From Amblyomma americanum (taxonomy: Eukaryota; Arthropoda; Arachnida; Ixodida; Ixodidae), in assembly GCF_052857255.1 (NCBI RefSeq), contig NW_027526486.1, positions 2,294,001 through 2,358,000 of the forward strand: a stretch of DNA of 64,000 nt, in the 5' to 3' direction. Below are positions 8,758 to 21,154 of this stretch, piece after piece. Each line of letters starts with the position of its first letter. Positions within the stretch are counted from its first letter, which is position 1. The notes beneath the pieces are model-generated. The model was not told the DNA's origin and ran no database searches. It worked only from the letters and a program-made list of their open reading frames with translations. Position numbers and translations under genes: made by a program.

Positions 8758-11664
8758 TTTACACCTTTCTCTCGTGTACTGTTCGACGACTTGTAAAATC
8801 GATGCTCGTGAATATTGCTAGTTTCGATCTAAAACGATGTATCCCGTTGTTTTGAGCCAGAATACAAGTTTTCGCGCAGTTCTGAGAGAAAAAGTTTACA
8901 CCTTTCTCTCGTGTACTCTTCGACGACGTGTAAAATCGATGCTCGTGAATCTTGCTAGTTTCGATCTAAAACAATGTATCTCGTTGTTTTGAGCCGGAAT
9001 ACAAGTTTTCGCGCAGTTCTGAGAGAAAAAGTTTACACCTTTCTCCCGTCTACTATTCGACGACCTGTAAAATCGATGCTCGTGAGTCTTGCTAGTTTCG
9101 ACCTAAAACGATGTATCCCGTTGTTTTGAGCCGGAATACAAGTTTTCGCGCAGTTCTGAGAGAAAAAGTTTACACCTTTCTCTTGTCTACTCTTCGACGA
9201 CTTGTAAAATCGATGCTCGTGAATCTTGGTAGTTTCGATCTAAAACGATGTATCCCGTTGTTTTGAGCCAGAATACAAGTTTTCGCGCAGTTCTGATAGA
9301 AAAAGTTTACACCTTTCTCTCGTGTACTGTTCGACGACTTGTAAAATCGATGCTCGTGAATCTTGCTAGTTTCGATCTAAAACGATGTATCCCGTGGTTT
9401 TGAGCCGGAATACAAGTTTTCGCGCAGTTCTGAGAGAAAAAGTTTACACCTTTCGTGTACTGTTCGACGACGTGTAAAATCGATGCTCGAGAATCTTGCT
9501 AGTTTCGATCTAAAACAATGTATCCCGTTGTTTTGAGCCGGAATACAAGTTTTCGCGCAGTTCTGAGAGAAAAAGTTTACACCTTTCTCTCGTCTACTCT
9601 TCGAGGACTTGTAAAATCGATGCTCGTGAATCTTGCTAGTTTCGATCCAAAACGATGTATCCCGTTGTTTTGAGCCGGAATACAAGTTTTCCCGCAGTTC
9701 TGAGAGAAAATGTTTACACCTTTCTCCCGTCTACTATTCGACGACTAGTAAAATCGATGCTCGTAAGTCTTGCTAGTTTCGACCTAAAACGATGTATCCC
9801 GTTGTTTTGAGCCGGAATACAAGTTTTCGCGCAGTTCTGAGAGAAAAAGTTTACACCTTTCTCTTGTCTACTCTTCGACGACTTGTAAAATCGATGCTCG
9901 TGAATCTTGCTAGTTTCGATCTAAAACAATGTATCCCGTTGTTTTGAGCCAGAATACAAGTTTTCGTGCAGTTCTGAGAGAAAAAGTTTACACCTTTCTC
10001 TCGTCTACTCTTCGACAACTTGTAAAATCGATGCTCGTGAATCTTGCTAGTTTCGATCTAAAACAATGTATCCCGTTGTTTTGAGCCGGAATACAAGTTT
10101 TCGCACAGTTCTGAGAGAAAAAGTTTACACCTTTCTCTCGTGTACTGTTCGACGACTTGTAAAATCGATGCTCGTGAATCTTGCTAGTTTCGATCTAAAA
10201 CGATGTATCCCGTTGTTTTGAGCCGGAATACAAGTTTTCGCACAGTTTTGAGAGAAAAAGTTTACACCTTTCTCCGTGTACTGTTCGACGACTTGTAAAA
10301 TCGATGCTCGTGAATATTGCTAGTTTCGATCTAAAACGATGTATCCCGTTGTTTTGAGCCAGAATACAAGTTTTCGCGCAGTTCTGAGAGAAAAAGTTTA
10401 CACCTTTCTCTCGTGTACTCTTCGACGACGTGTAAAATCGATGCTCGTGAATCTTGCTAGTTTCGATCTAAAACAATGTATCTCGTTGTTTTGAGCCGGA
10501 ATACAAGTTTTCGCGCAGTTCTGAGAGAAAAAGTTTACACCTTTCTCCCGTCTACTATTCGACGACCTGTAAAATCGATGCTCGTGAGTCTTGCTAGTTT
10601 CGACCTAAAACGATGTATCCCGTTGTTTTGAGCCGGAATACAAGTTTTCGCGCAGTTCTGAGAGAAAAAGTTTACACCTTTCTCTTGTCTACTCTTCGAC
10701 GACTTGTAAAATCGATGCTCGTGAATCTTGGTAGTTTCGATCTAAAACGATGTATCCCGTTGTTTTGAGCCAGAATACAAGTTTTCGCGCAGTTCTGATA
10801 GAAAAAGTTTACACCTTTCTCTCGTGTACTGTTCGACGACTTGTAAAATCGATGCTCGTGAATCTTGCTAGTTTCGATCTAAAACGATGTATCCCGTGGT
10901 TTTGAGCCGGAATACAAGTTTTCGCGCAGTTCTGAGAGAAAAAGTTTACACCTTTCGTGTACTGTTCGACGACGTGTAAAATCGATGCTCGTGAATCTTG
11001 CTAGTTTCGATCTAAAACAAAGTATCCCGTTGTTTTCAGCCAGAATACAAGTTTTCGTGCAGTTCTGAGAAAAAGTTTACACCTTTCTCTCGTCTACTCT
11101 TCGACAACTTGTAAAATCGATGCTCGTGAATCTTGCTAGTTTCGATCTAAAACAATGTATCCCGTTGTTTTGAGCCGGAATACAAGTTTTCGCGCAGTTC
11201 TGAGAGAAAAAGTTTACACCTTTCTCCCGTCTACTCTTCGAGGACTTGTAAAATCGATGCTCGTGAATCTTGCTAGTTTCGATCCAAAACGATGTATCCC
11301 GTTGTTTTGAGCCGGAATACAAGTTTTCCCGCAGTTCTGAGAGAAAAAGTTTACACCTTTCTCTCGTCTACCCTTCGACGACTTGTAAAATCGATGCTCG
11401 TGAATCTAGCTAGTTTCGATCTAAAACGACGTATCCCGTTGTTTTTAGCCGGAATACAAGTTTTCGCGCAGTTCTGAGAGAAAAGGTTTACACCTTTCTC
11501 TCGTCTACTCTTCGAAGACTTGTAAAATCGATGCCCGTGAATCTTGCTAGTTTCGATCTAAAACGATGTATCTCGTTGTTTTGAGCCGGAATACAAGTTT
11601 TCCCGCAGTTCTGAGAGAAAAAGTTTACACCTTTCTCTCGTCTACCCTTCGACGACTTGTAAAA

Positions 11665-12856
11665 TCGATGCTCGTGAATCTAGCTAGTTTCGATCTAAAA
11701 CGATGTATTTCGTTGTTTTTAGCCGGAATACAAGTTTTCGCGCAGTTCTGAGAGAAAAGGTTTACACCTTTCTCTCGTCTACTCTTCGAAGACTTGTAAA
11801 ATCGATGCCCGTGAATCTTGCTAGTTTTGATCTAAAACGATGTATCTCGTTGTTTTGAGCCGGAATACAAGTTTTCGCGCAGTTCTGAGAGAAAAAGTTT
11901 ACACCTTTCTCCCGTCTACTATTCGACGACTTGTAAAATCGATGCTCGTGAGTCTTGCTAGTTTCGACCTAAAACGATGTATCCCGTTGTTTTTAGCCGG
12001 AATACAAGTTTTCGCGCAGTTCTGAGAGAAAAAGTTTACACCTTTCTCTCGTCTACTCTTCGAAGACTTGTAAAATCGATGCCCGTGAATCTTACTAGTT
12101 TCGATCTAAAACGATGTTTCTCGTTGTTTTGAGCCGGAATACAAGTTTTCGCGCAGTTCTGAGAGAAAAAGTTTACACCTTTCTCTTGTCTACTCTTCGA
12201 CGACTTGTAAAATCGATGCTCGTGAATCTTGCCAGTTTCGATCTAAAACGATGTATCCCGTTGTTTTGAGCCGGAATACAAGTTTTCGCGCAGTTCTGAG
12301 AGAAAAAGTTTACACCTTTCTCTCGTGTACTGTTCGACGACGTGTAAAATCGATGCTCGTGAATCTTGCTAGTTTCGATCTAAAACAAAGTATCCCGTTG
12401 TTTTCAGCCAGAATACAAGTTTTCGTGCAGTTCTGAGAGAAAAAGTTTACACCTTTCTCTCGTCTACTCTTCGACAACTTGTAAAATCGATGCTCGTGAA
12501 TCTTGCTAGTTTCGATCTAAAACAATGTATCCCGTTGTTTTGAGCCGGAATACAAGTTTTCGCGCAGTTCTGAGAGAAAAAGTTTACACCTTTCTCCCGT
12601 CTACTCTTCGAGGACTTGTAAAATCGATGCTCGTGAATCTTGCTAGTTTCGATCCAAAACGATGTATCCCGTTGTTTTGAGCCGGAATACAAGTTTTCGC
12701 GCAGTTCTGAGAGAAAAGGTTTACACCTTTCTCTCGTCTACTCTTCGAAGACTTGTAAAATCGATGCTCGTGAGTCTTGCTAGTTTCGACCTAAAACGAT
12801 GTATCCCGTTGTTTTTAGCCGGAATACAAGTTTTCGCGCAGTTCTGAGAGAAAAGG
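11665..12856 (+). repeat. Mixed-subtype bridge between duplication blocks
   Basis: About nine monomers that belong to neither flanking duplication block. Repeated markers are GAATCTAGCTAG with TTTTTAGCCGG, CGAAGACTTG with GATGCCCGTG, and one TTTTCAGCC unit. The GCTAGC-type and TTTTTAGCC variants also occur in zone II, so this bridge shares ancestry with both zones. No non-satellite sequence is present. Confidence 0.7.
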
Positions 12857-15800
12857 TTTACACCTTTCTCTCGTCTACTCTTCGAAGACTTGTAAAATCG
12901 ATGCCCGTGAATCTTGCTAGTTTCGATCTAAAACGATGTATCTCGTTGTTTTGAGCCGGAATACAAGTTTTCGCGCAGTTCTGAGAGAAAAAGTTTACAC
13001 CATTCTCCCGTCTACTATTCGACGACTTGTAAAATCGATGCTCGTGAGTCTTGCTAGTTTCGACCTAAAACGATGTATCCCGTTGTTTTGAGCCGGAATA
13101 CAAGTTTTCGCGCAGTTCTGAGAGAAAAAGTTTACACCTTTCTCTTGTCTACTCTTCGACGACTTGTAAAATCGATGCTCGTGAATCTTGGTAGTTTCGA
13201 TCTAAAACGATGTATCCCGTTGTTTTGAGCCAGAATACAAGTTTTCGCGCAGTTCTGAGAGAAAAAGTTTACACCTTTCTCTCGTGTACTGTTCGACGAC
13301 TTGAAAAATCGATGCTCGTGAATCTTGCTAGTTTCGATCTAAAACGATGTATCCCGTTGTTTTGAGCCGGAATACAAGTTTTCGCGCAGTTCTGAGAGAA
13401 AAAGTTTACACCTTTCTCTCGTGTACTCTTCGACGACGTGTAAAATCGATGCTCGTGAATCTTGCTAGTTTCGATCTAAAACAATGTATCCCGTTGTTTT
13501 GAGCCAGAATACAAGTTTTCGTGCAGTTCTGAGAGAAAAAGTTTACACCTTTCTCTCGTCTACTCTTCGACAACTTGTAAAATCGATGCTCGTGAATCTT
13601 GCTAGTTTCGATCTAAAACAATGTATCCCGTTGTTTTGAGCCGGAATACAAGTTTTCGCACAGTTCTGAGAGAAAAAGTTTACACCTTTCTCTCGTGTAC
13701 TGTTCGACGACTTGTAAAATCGATGCTCGTGAATCTTGCTAGTTTCGATCTAAAACGATGTATCCCTTTGTTTTGAGCCGGAATACAAGTTTTCGCGCAG
13801 TTCTGAGAGAAAAAGTTTACACCTTTCTCTCGTCTACTCTTCGACAACTTGTAAAATCGATGCTCCTGAATCTTGCTAGTTTCGATCTAAAACAATGTAT
13901 CCCGTTGTTTTGAGCCGGAATACAAGTTTTCGCGCAGTTCTGAGAGAAAAAGTTTACACCTTTCTCTCGTCTACTCTTCGAGGACTTGTAAAATCGATGC
14001 TCGTGAATCTTGCTAGTTTCGATCCAAAACGATGTATCCCGTTGTTTTGAGCCGGAATACAAGTTTTCCCGCAGTTCTGAGAGAAAAAGTTTACACCTTT
14101 CTCCCGTCTACTATTCGACGACTTGTAAAATCGATGCTCGTGAATCTTGGTAGTTTCGATCTAAAACGATGTATCCCGTTGTTTTGAGCCAGAATACAAG
14201 TTTTCGCGCAGTTCTGAGAGAAAAAGTTTACACCTTTCTCTCGTGTACTGTTCGACGACTTGAAAAATCGATGCTCGTGAATCTTGCTAGTTTCGATCTA
14301 AAACGATGTATCCCGTTGTTTTGAGCCGGAATACAAGTTTTCGCGCAGTTCTGAGAGAAAAAGTTTACACCTTTCTCTCGTGTACTCTTCGACGACGTGT
14401 AAAATCGATGCTCGTGAATCTTGCTAGTTTCGATCTAAAACAATGTATCCCGTTGTTTTGAGCCAGAATACAAGTTTTCGTGCAGTTCTGAGAGAAAATG
14501 TTTACACCTTTCTCTCGTGTACTCTTCGACAACTTGTAAAATCGATGCTCGTGAATCTTGCTAGTTTCGATCTAAAACAATGTATCCCGTTGTTTTGAGC
14601 CGGAATACAAGTTTTCGCACAGTTCTGAGAGAAAAAGTTTACACCTTTCTCTCGTGTACTGTTCGACGACTTGTAAAATCGATGCTCGTGAATCTTGCTA
14701 GTTTCGATCTAAAACGATGTATCCCTTTGTTTTGAGCCGGAATACAAGTTTTCGCGCAGTTCTGAGAGAAAAAGTTTACACCTTTCTCTCGTCTACTCTT
14801 CGACAACTTGTAAAATCGATGCTCCTGAATCTTGCTAGTTTCGATCTAAAACAATGTATCCCGTTGTTTTGAGCCGGAATACAAGTTTTCGCGCAGTTCT
14901 GAGAGAAAAAGTTTACACCTTTCTCTCGTCTACTCTTCGAGGACTTGTAAAATCGATGCTCGTGAATCTTGCTAGTTTCGATCCAAAACGATGTATCCCG
15001 TTGTTTTGAGCCGGAATACAAGTTTTCCCGCAGTTCTGAGAGAAAAAGTTTACACCTTTCTCCCGTCTACTATTCGACGACTTGTAAAATCGATGCTCGT
15101 AAGTCTTGCTAGTTTCGACCTAAAACGATGTATCCCGTTGTTTTGAGCCGGAATACAAGTTTTCGCGCAGTTCTGAGAGAAAAAGTTTACACCTTTCTCT
15201 TGTCTACTCTTCGACGACTTGTAAAATCGATGCTCGTGAATCTTGCTAGTTTCGATCTAAAACAATGTATCCCGTTGTTTTGAGCCAGAATACAAGTTTT
15301 CGTGCAGTTCTGAGAGAAAAAGTTTACACCTTTCTCTCGTCTACTCTTCGACAACTTGTAAAATCGATGCTCGTGAATCTTGCTAGTTTCGATCTAAAAC
15401 AATGTATCCCGTTGTTTTGAGCCGGAATACAAGTTTTCGCACAGTTCTGAGAGAAAAAGTTTACACCTTTCTCTCGTGTACTGTTCGACGACTTGTAAAA
15501 TCGATGCTCGTGAATCTTGCTAGTTTCGATCTAAAACGATGTATCCCGTTGTTTTGAGCCGGAATACAAGTTTTCGCACAGTTTTGAGAGAAAAAGTTTA
15601 CACCTTTCTCTCGTGTACTGTTCGACGACTTGTAAAATCGATGCTCGTGAATCTTGCTAGTTTCGATCTAAAACGATGTATCCCGTTGTTTTGAGCCAGA
15701 ATACAAGTTTTCGCGCAGTTCTGAGAGAAAAAGTTTACACCTTTCTCTCGTGTACTCTTCGACGACGTGTAAAATCGATGCTCGTGAATCTTGCTAGTTT

Positions 15801-17157
15801 CGATCCAAAACAATGTATCTCGTTGTTTTGAGCCGGAATACAAGTTTTCGCGCAGTTCTGAGAGAAAAAGTTTACACCATTCTCCCGTCTACTATTCGAC
15901 GACTTGTAAAATCGATGCTCGTGAGTCTTGCTAGTTTCGACCTAAAACGATGTATCCCGTTGTTTTGAGCCGGAATACAAGTTTTCGCGCAGTTCTGAGA
16001 GAAAAAGTTTACACCTTTCTCTTGTCTACTCTTCGACGACTTGTAAAATCGATGCTCGTGAATCTTGGTAGTTTCGATCTAAAACGATGTATCCCGTTGT
16101 TTTGAGCCAGAATACAAGTTTTCGCGCAGTTCTGAGAGAAAAAGTTTACACCTTTCTCTCGTGTACTGTTCGACGACTTGAAAAATCGATGCTCGTGAAT
16201 CTTGCTAGTTTCGATCTAAAACGATGTATCCCGTTGTTTTGAGCCGGAATACAAGTTTTCGCGCAGTTCTGAGAGAAAAAGTTTACACCTTTCTCTCGTG
16301 TACTCTTCGACGACGTGTAAAATCGATGCTCGTGAATCTTGCTAGTTTCGATCTAAAACAATGTATCCCGTTGTTTTGAGCCAGAATACAAGTTTTCGTG
16401 CAGTTCTGAGAGAAAAAGTTTACACCTTTCTCTCGTCTACTCTTCGACAACTTGTAAAATCGATGCTCGTGAATCTTGCTAGTTTCGATCTAAAACAATG
16501 TATCCCGTTGTTTTGAGCCGGAATACAAGTTTTCGCACAGTTCTGAGAGAAAAAGTTTACACCTTTCTCTCGTGTACTGTTCGACGACTTGTAAAATCGA
16601 TGCTCGTGAATCTTGCTAGTTTCGATCTAAAACGATGTATCCCTTTGTTTTGAGCCGGAATACAAGTTTTCGCGCAGTTCTGAGAGAAAACGTTTACACC
16701 TTTCTCTCGTCTACTCTTCGACAACTTGTAAAATCGATGCTCCTGAATCTTGCTAGTTTCGATCTAAAACAATGTATCCCGTTGTTTTGAGCCGGAATAC
16801 AAGTTTTCGCGCAGTTCTGAGAGAAAATGTTTTCACCTTTCTCTCGTCTACTCTTCGAGGACTTGTAAAATCGATGCTCGTGAATCTTGCTAGTTTCGAT
16901 CCAAAACGATGTATCCCGTTGTTTTGAGCCGGAATACAAGTTTTCCCGCAGTTCTGAGAGAAAAAGTTTACACCTTTCTCTCGTCTACTATTCGACGACT
17001 TGTAAAATCGATGCTCGTAAGTCTTGCTAGTTTCGACCTAAAACGATGTATCCCGTTGTTTTGAGCCGGAATACAAGTTTTCGCGCAGTTCTGAGAGAAA
17101 AAGTTTACACCTTTCTCTTGTCTACTCTTCGACGACTTGTAAAATCGATGCTCGTGA
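12857..17157 (+). repeat. Segmental duplication A, copy 2
   Basis: This is the partner of the window's first ~4.6 kb and contains the second pair of 959-bp units. It ends where a GAGTC/GACCT monomer (from about 17,157) replaces the GAATC/ACAATG monomer found at the equivalent position near 4,575. Local changes include AAAATGTTTTCACC at about 16,825 and GATCC at about 15,804. Confidence 0.8.
15910..17142 (+). repeat. 9-monomer unit, copy 1 (1,233 bp)
   Basis: The order GAGTC/GACCT, TTGGTAG/GCCAG, GAAAAATCG, ACGTG/ACAATG, GACAACTTG, TCGCAC, TATCCCTTTG, GCTCCTG and AAAATGTTTTCACC repeats exactly 1,233 bp (9 monomers) downstream. The rare AAAATGTTTTCACC change is seen only at about 16,825 and 18,058. 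Confidence 0.8.
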
Positions 17158-18375
17158 GTCTTGCTAGTTTCGACCTAAAACGATGTATCCCGTTGTTTTG
17201 AGCCGGAATACAAGTTTTCGCGCAGTTCTGAGAGAAAAAGTTTACACCTTTCTCTTGTCTACTCTTCGAAGACTTGTAAAATCGATGCTCGTGAATCTTG
17301 GTAGTTTCGATCTAAAACGATGTATCCCGTTGTTTTGAGCCAGAATACAAGTTTTCGCGCAGTTCTGAGAGAAAAAGTTTACACCTTTCTCTCGTGTACT
17401 GTTCGACGACTTGAAAAATCGATGCTCGTGAATCTTGCTAGTTTCGATCTAAAACGATGTATCCCGTTGTTTTGAGCCGGAATACAAGTTTTCGCGCAGT
17501 TCTGAGAGAAAAAGTTTACACCTTTCTCTCGTGTACTCTTCGACGACGTGTAAAATCGATGCTCGTGAATCTTGCTAGTTTCGATCTAAAACAATGTATC
17601 CCGTTGTTTTGAGCCAGAATACAAGTTTTCGTGCAGTTCTGAGAGAAAAAGTTTACACCTTTCTCTCGTCTACTCTTCGACAACTTGTAAAATCGATGCT
17701 CGTGAATCTTGCTAGTTTCGATCTAAAACAATGTATCCCGTTGTTTTGAGCCGGAATACAAGTTTTCGCACAGTTCTGAGAGAAAAAGTTTACACCTTTC
17801 TCTCGTGTACTGCTCGACGACTTGTAAAATCGATGCTCGTGAATCTTGCTAGTTTCGATCTAAAACGATGTATCCCTTTGTTTTGAGCCGGAATACAAGT
17901 TTTCGCGCAGTTCTGAGAGAAAAAGTTTACACCTTTCTCTCGTCTACTCTTCGACAACTTGTAAAATCGATGCTCCTGAATCTTGCTAGTTTCGATCTAA
18001 AACAATGTATCCCGTTGTTTTGAGCCGGAATACAAGTTTTCGCGCAGTTCTGAGAGAAAATGTTTTCACCTTTCTCTCGTCTACTCTTCGAGGACTTGTA
18101 AAATCGATGCTCGTGAATCTTGCTAGTTTCGATCCAAAACGATGTATCCCGTTGTTTTGAGCCGGAATACAAGTTTTCCCGCAGTTCTGAGAGAAAAAGT
18201 TTACACCTTTCTCCCGTCTACTATTCGACGACTTGTAAAATCGATGCTCGTAAGTCTTGCTAGTTTCGACCTAAAACGATGTATCCCGTTGTTTTGAGCC
18301 GGAATACAAGTTTTCGCGCAGTTCTGAGAGAAAAAGTTTACACCTTTCTCTTGTCTACTCTTCGACGACTTGTAA
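17143..18375 (+). repeat. 9-monomer unit, copy 2 (1,233 bp)
   Basis: This is the tandem copy of the previous unit. The junction is bounded to 17128-17157: TACTCTTC on the left is from one parent and GAGTC on the right from the other. Beyond about 18,388 the sequence returns to the order seen after 15.1 kb. Confidence 0.8.
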
Positions 18376-21154
18376 AATCGATGCTCGTGAATCTTGCTAG
18401 TTTCGATCTAAAACAATGTATCCCGTTGTTTTGAGCAAGAATACAAGTTTTCGTGCAGTTCTGAGAGAAAAAGTTTACACCTTTCTCTCGTCTACTCTTC
18501 GACAACTTGTAAAATCGATGCTCGTGAATCTTGCTAGTTTCGATCTAAAACAATGTATCCCGTTGTTTTGAGCCGGAATACAAGTTTTCGCACAGTTCTG
18601 AGAGAAAAAGTTTACACCTTTCTCTCGTGTACTGTTCGACGACTTGTAAAATCGATGCTCGTGAATCTTGCTAGTTTCGATCTAAAACGATGTATCCCGT
18701 TGTTTTGAGCCGGAATACAAGTTTTCGCACAGTTTTGAGAGAAAAAGTTTACACCTTTCTCTCGTGTACTGTTCGACGACTTGTGAAATCGATGCTCGTG
18801 AATATTGCTAGTTTCGATCTAAAACGATGTATCCCGTTGTTTTGAGCCAGAATACAAGTTTTCGCGCAGTTCTGAGAGAAAAAGTTTACACCTTTCTCTC
18901 GTGTACTCTTCGACGACGTGTAAAATCGATGCTCGTGAATCTTGCTAGTTTCGATCTAAAACAATGTATCTCGTTGTTTTGAGCCGGAATACAAGTTTTC
19001 GCGCAGTTCTGAGAGAAAAAGTTTACACCTTTCTCCCGTCTACTATTCGACGACCTGTAAAATCGATGCTCGTGAGTCTTGCTAGTTTCGACCTAAAACG
19101 ATGTATCCCGTTGTTTTGAGCCGGAATACAAGTTTTCGCGCAGTTCTGAGAGAAAAAGTTTACACCTTTCTCTTGTCTACTCTTCGACGACTTGTAAAAT
19201 CGATGCTCGTGAATCTTGGTAGTTTCGATCTAAAACGATGTATCCCGTTGTTTTGAGCCAGAATACAAGTTTTCGCGCAGTTCTGAGAGAAAAAGTTTAC
19301 ACCTTTCTCCCGTCTACTATTCGACGACTTGTAAAATCGATGCTCGTGAGTCTTGCTAGTTTCGACCTAAAACGATGTATCCCGTTGTTTTGAGCCGGAA
19401 TACAAGTTTTCGCGCAGTTCTGAGAGAAAAAGCTTACACCTTTCTCTCGTCTACTCTTCGAAGACTTGTAAAATCGATGCTCGTGAGTCTTGCTAGTTTC
19501 GACCTAAAACGATGTATCCCGTTGTTTTGAGCCGGAATACAAGTTTTCGCGCAGTTCTGAGAGAAAAAGTTTACACCTTTCTCTTGTCTACTCTTCGACG
19601 ACTTGTAAAATCGATGCTCGTGAATCTTAGTAGTTTCGATCTAAAACGATGTATCCCGTTGTTTTGAGCCAGAATAAAAGTTTTCGCGCAGTTCTGAGAG
19701 AAAAAGTTTACACCTTTCTCTCGTGTACTGTTCGACGACTTGTAAAATCGATGCTCGTGAATCTAGCTAGTTTCGATCTAAAACGATGTATCCCGTTGTT
19801 TTTAGCCGGAATACAAGTTTTCGCGCAGTTCTGAGAGAAAAGGTTTACACCTTCCTCTCGTCTACTCTTCGAAGACTTGTAAAATCGATGCCCGTGAATC
19901 TTGCTAGTTTCGATCTAAAACGATGTATCTCGTTGTTTTGAGCCGGAATACAAGTTTTCGCGCAGTTCTGAGAGAAAAAGTTTACACCATTCTCCCGTCT
20001 ACTATTCGACGACTTGTAAAATCGATGCTCGTGAGTCTTGCTAGTTTCGACCTAAAACGATGTATCCCGTTGTTTTGAGCCGGAATACAAGTTTTCGCGC
20101 AGTTCTGAGAGAAAAAGTTTACACCTTTCTCTTGTCTACTCTTCAACGACTTGTAAAATCGATGCTCGTGAATCTTGGTAGTTTCGATCTAAAACGATGT
20201 ATCCCGTTGTTTTGAGCCAGAATACAAGTTTTCGCGCAGTTCTGAGAGAAAAAGTTTACACCTTTCTCTCGTCTACTCTTCGACAACATGTAAATTCGAT
20301 GCTCGTGAATGTTGCTAGTTTCGATCTAAAACGATGTAACCCGTTGTTTTGAGCCGGAATACAAGTTTTCGCGCAGTTCTGAGAGAAAAAGTTTACACCT
20401 TTCTCTCGTGTACTCTTCGACGACTTGTAAAATCGATGCTCGTGAATCTTGCTAATTTCGATCTAAAACGATGAATCCTGTTGTTTTGAGCCGGAATACA
20501 AGTTTTCGCGGAGTTCTGAGAGAAAACGTTTACACATTTCTCTCGTGTACTCTTCGACGACGTGTAAAATCGATGCTCGTGAATCTTGCTAGTTTCGATC
20601 TAAAACGATGTAACCCGTTGTTTTGAGCCGGAATACAAGTTTTCGCGCAGTTCTGAGAGAAAAAGTTTACACCTTTCTCTCGTCTACTCTTCGAAGACTT
20701 GTAAAATCGATGCCCGTGAATCTTGCTAGTTTCGATCTAAAACGATGTTTCGCGTTGTTTTAAGCCGGAATACAAGTTTTCGCGCAGTTCTGAGAGAAAA
20801 AGTTTACACCTTTCTCCCGTCTACTATTTGACGACTTGTAAAATCGATGCTCGTGAATCTTGCTAGTTTTGACCTAAAACGATGTATCCGGTTGTTTTGA
20901 GCCGGAATACAAGTTTTCGCGCAGTTCTGAGAGAAAAAGTTTACACCTTTCTCTTGTCTACTCTTCGACGACTTGTAAAATAGATGCTCGTGAATCTTGC
21001 CAGTTTTGATCTAAAACGATGTATCCCGTTGTTTTGAGCCGGAATACAAGTTTTCGCGCAGTTCTGAGAGAAAAAGTTTACACCTTTCTCTCGTGTACTG
21101 TTCGACGACTTGTAAAATCGATGCTCGTGAATCTTGCTAGTTTCGATATAAAAC

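Larger units (their letters stand above)
7993..10997 (+). repeat. Second pair of 11-monomer units (inside 3,825-bp copy 2)
   Basis: This is the image of the 4,168-7,172 pair at +3,825, with the same junction, the same CTCGAG change near 9,490, and the same 4-bp and 1-bp deletions (about 9,453, 10,273 and 10,955). It is copied material and not an independent duplication. Confidence 0.85.
7840..11664 (+). repeat. 28-monomer tandem duplication, copy 2 (3,825 bp)
   Basis: This is the second tandem copy of the 3,825-bp unit. The junction monomer at about 7,789-7,925 begins like the end of a copy (GTCTACCCTTC) and ends like the start of one (ATCTTGCTAG, TATCCCTTTG). That places the crossover inside 7823-7856. 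The near identity suggests a recent event. Confidence 0.9.
1..19285 (+). repeat. Zone I: older-style subtype block with 7-, 9-, 11- and 28-monomer units
   Basis: This zone is marked by subtypes that are rare or absent downstream: GCTCCTGAATC (for example near 1281, 2240, 4158, 7983, 13863, 14822, 16740, 17973), TCGCACAGTTCTG, CTTGAAAAATCG (721, 1680, 3598 and equivalents), GAATATTGC and the 4-bp-deleted TTTCGTGTACTG. The zone ends where the TTGGTAG / GCCAGAATAC pair at about 19,215-19,265 is followed by monomers leading to the first AAGCTT-bearing unit (19430). The border is a change of subtype content, not of basic monomer, and is placed to within about one monomer. Confidence 0.75.
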
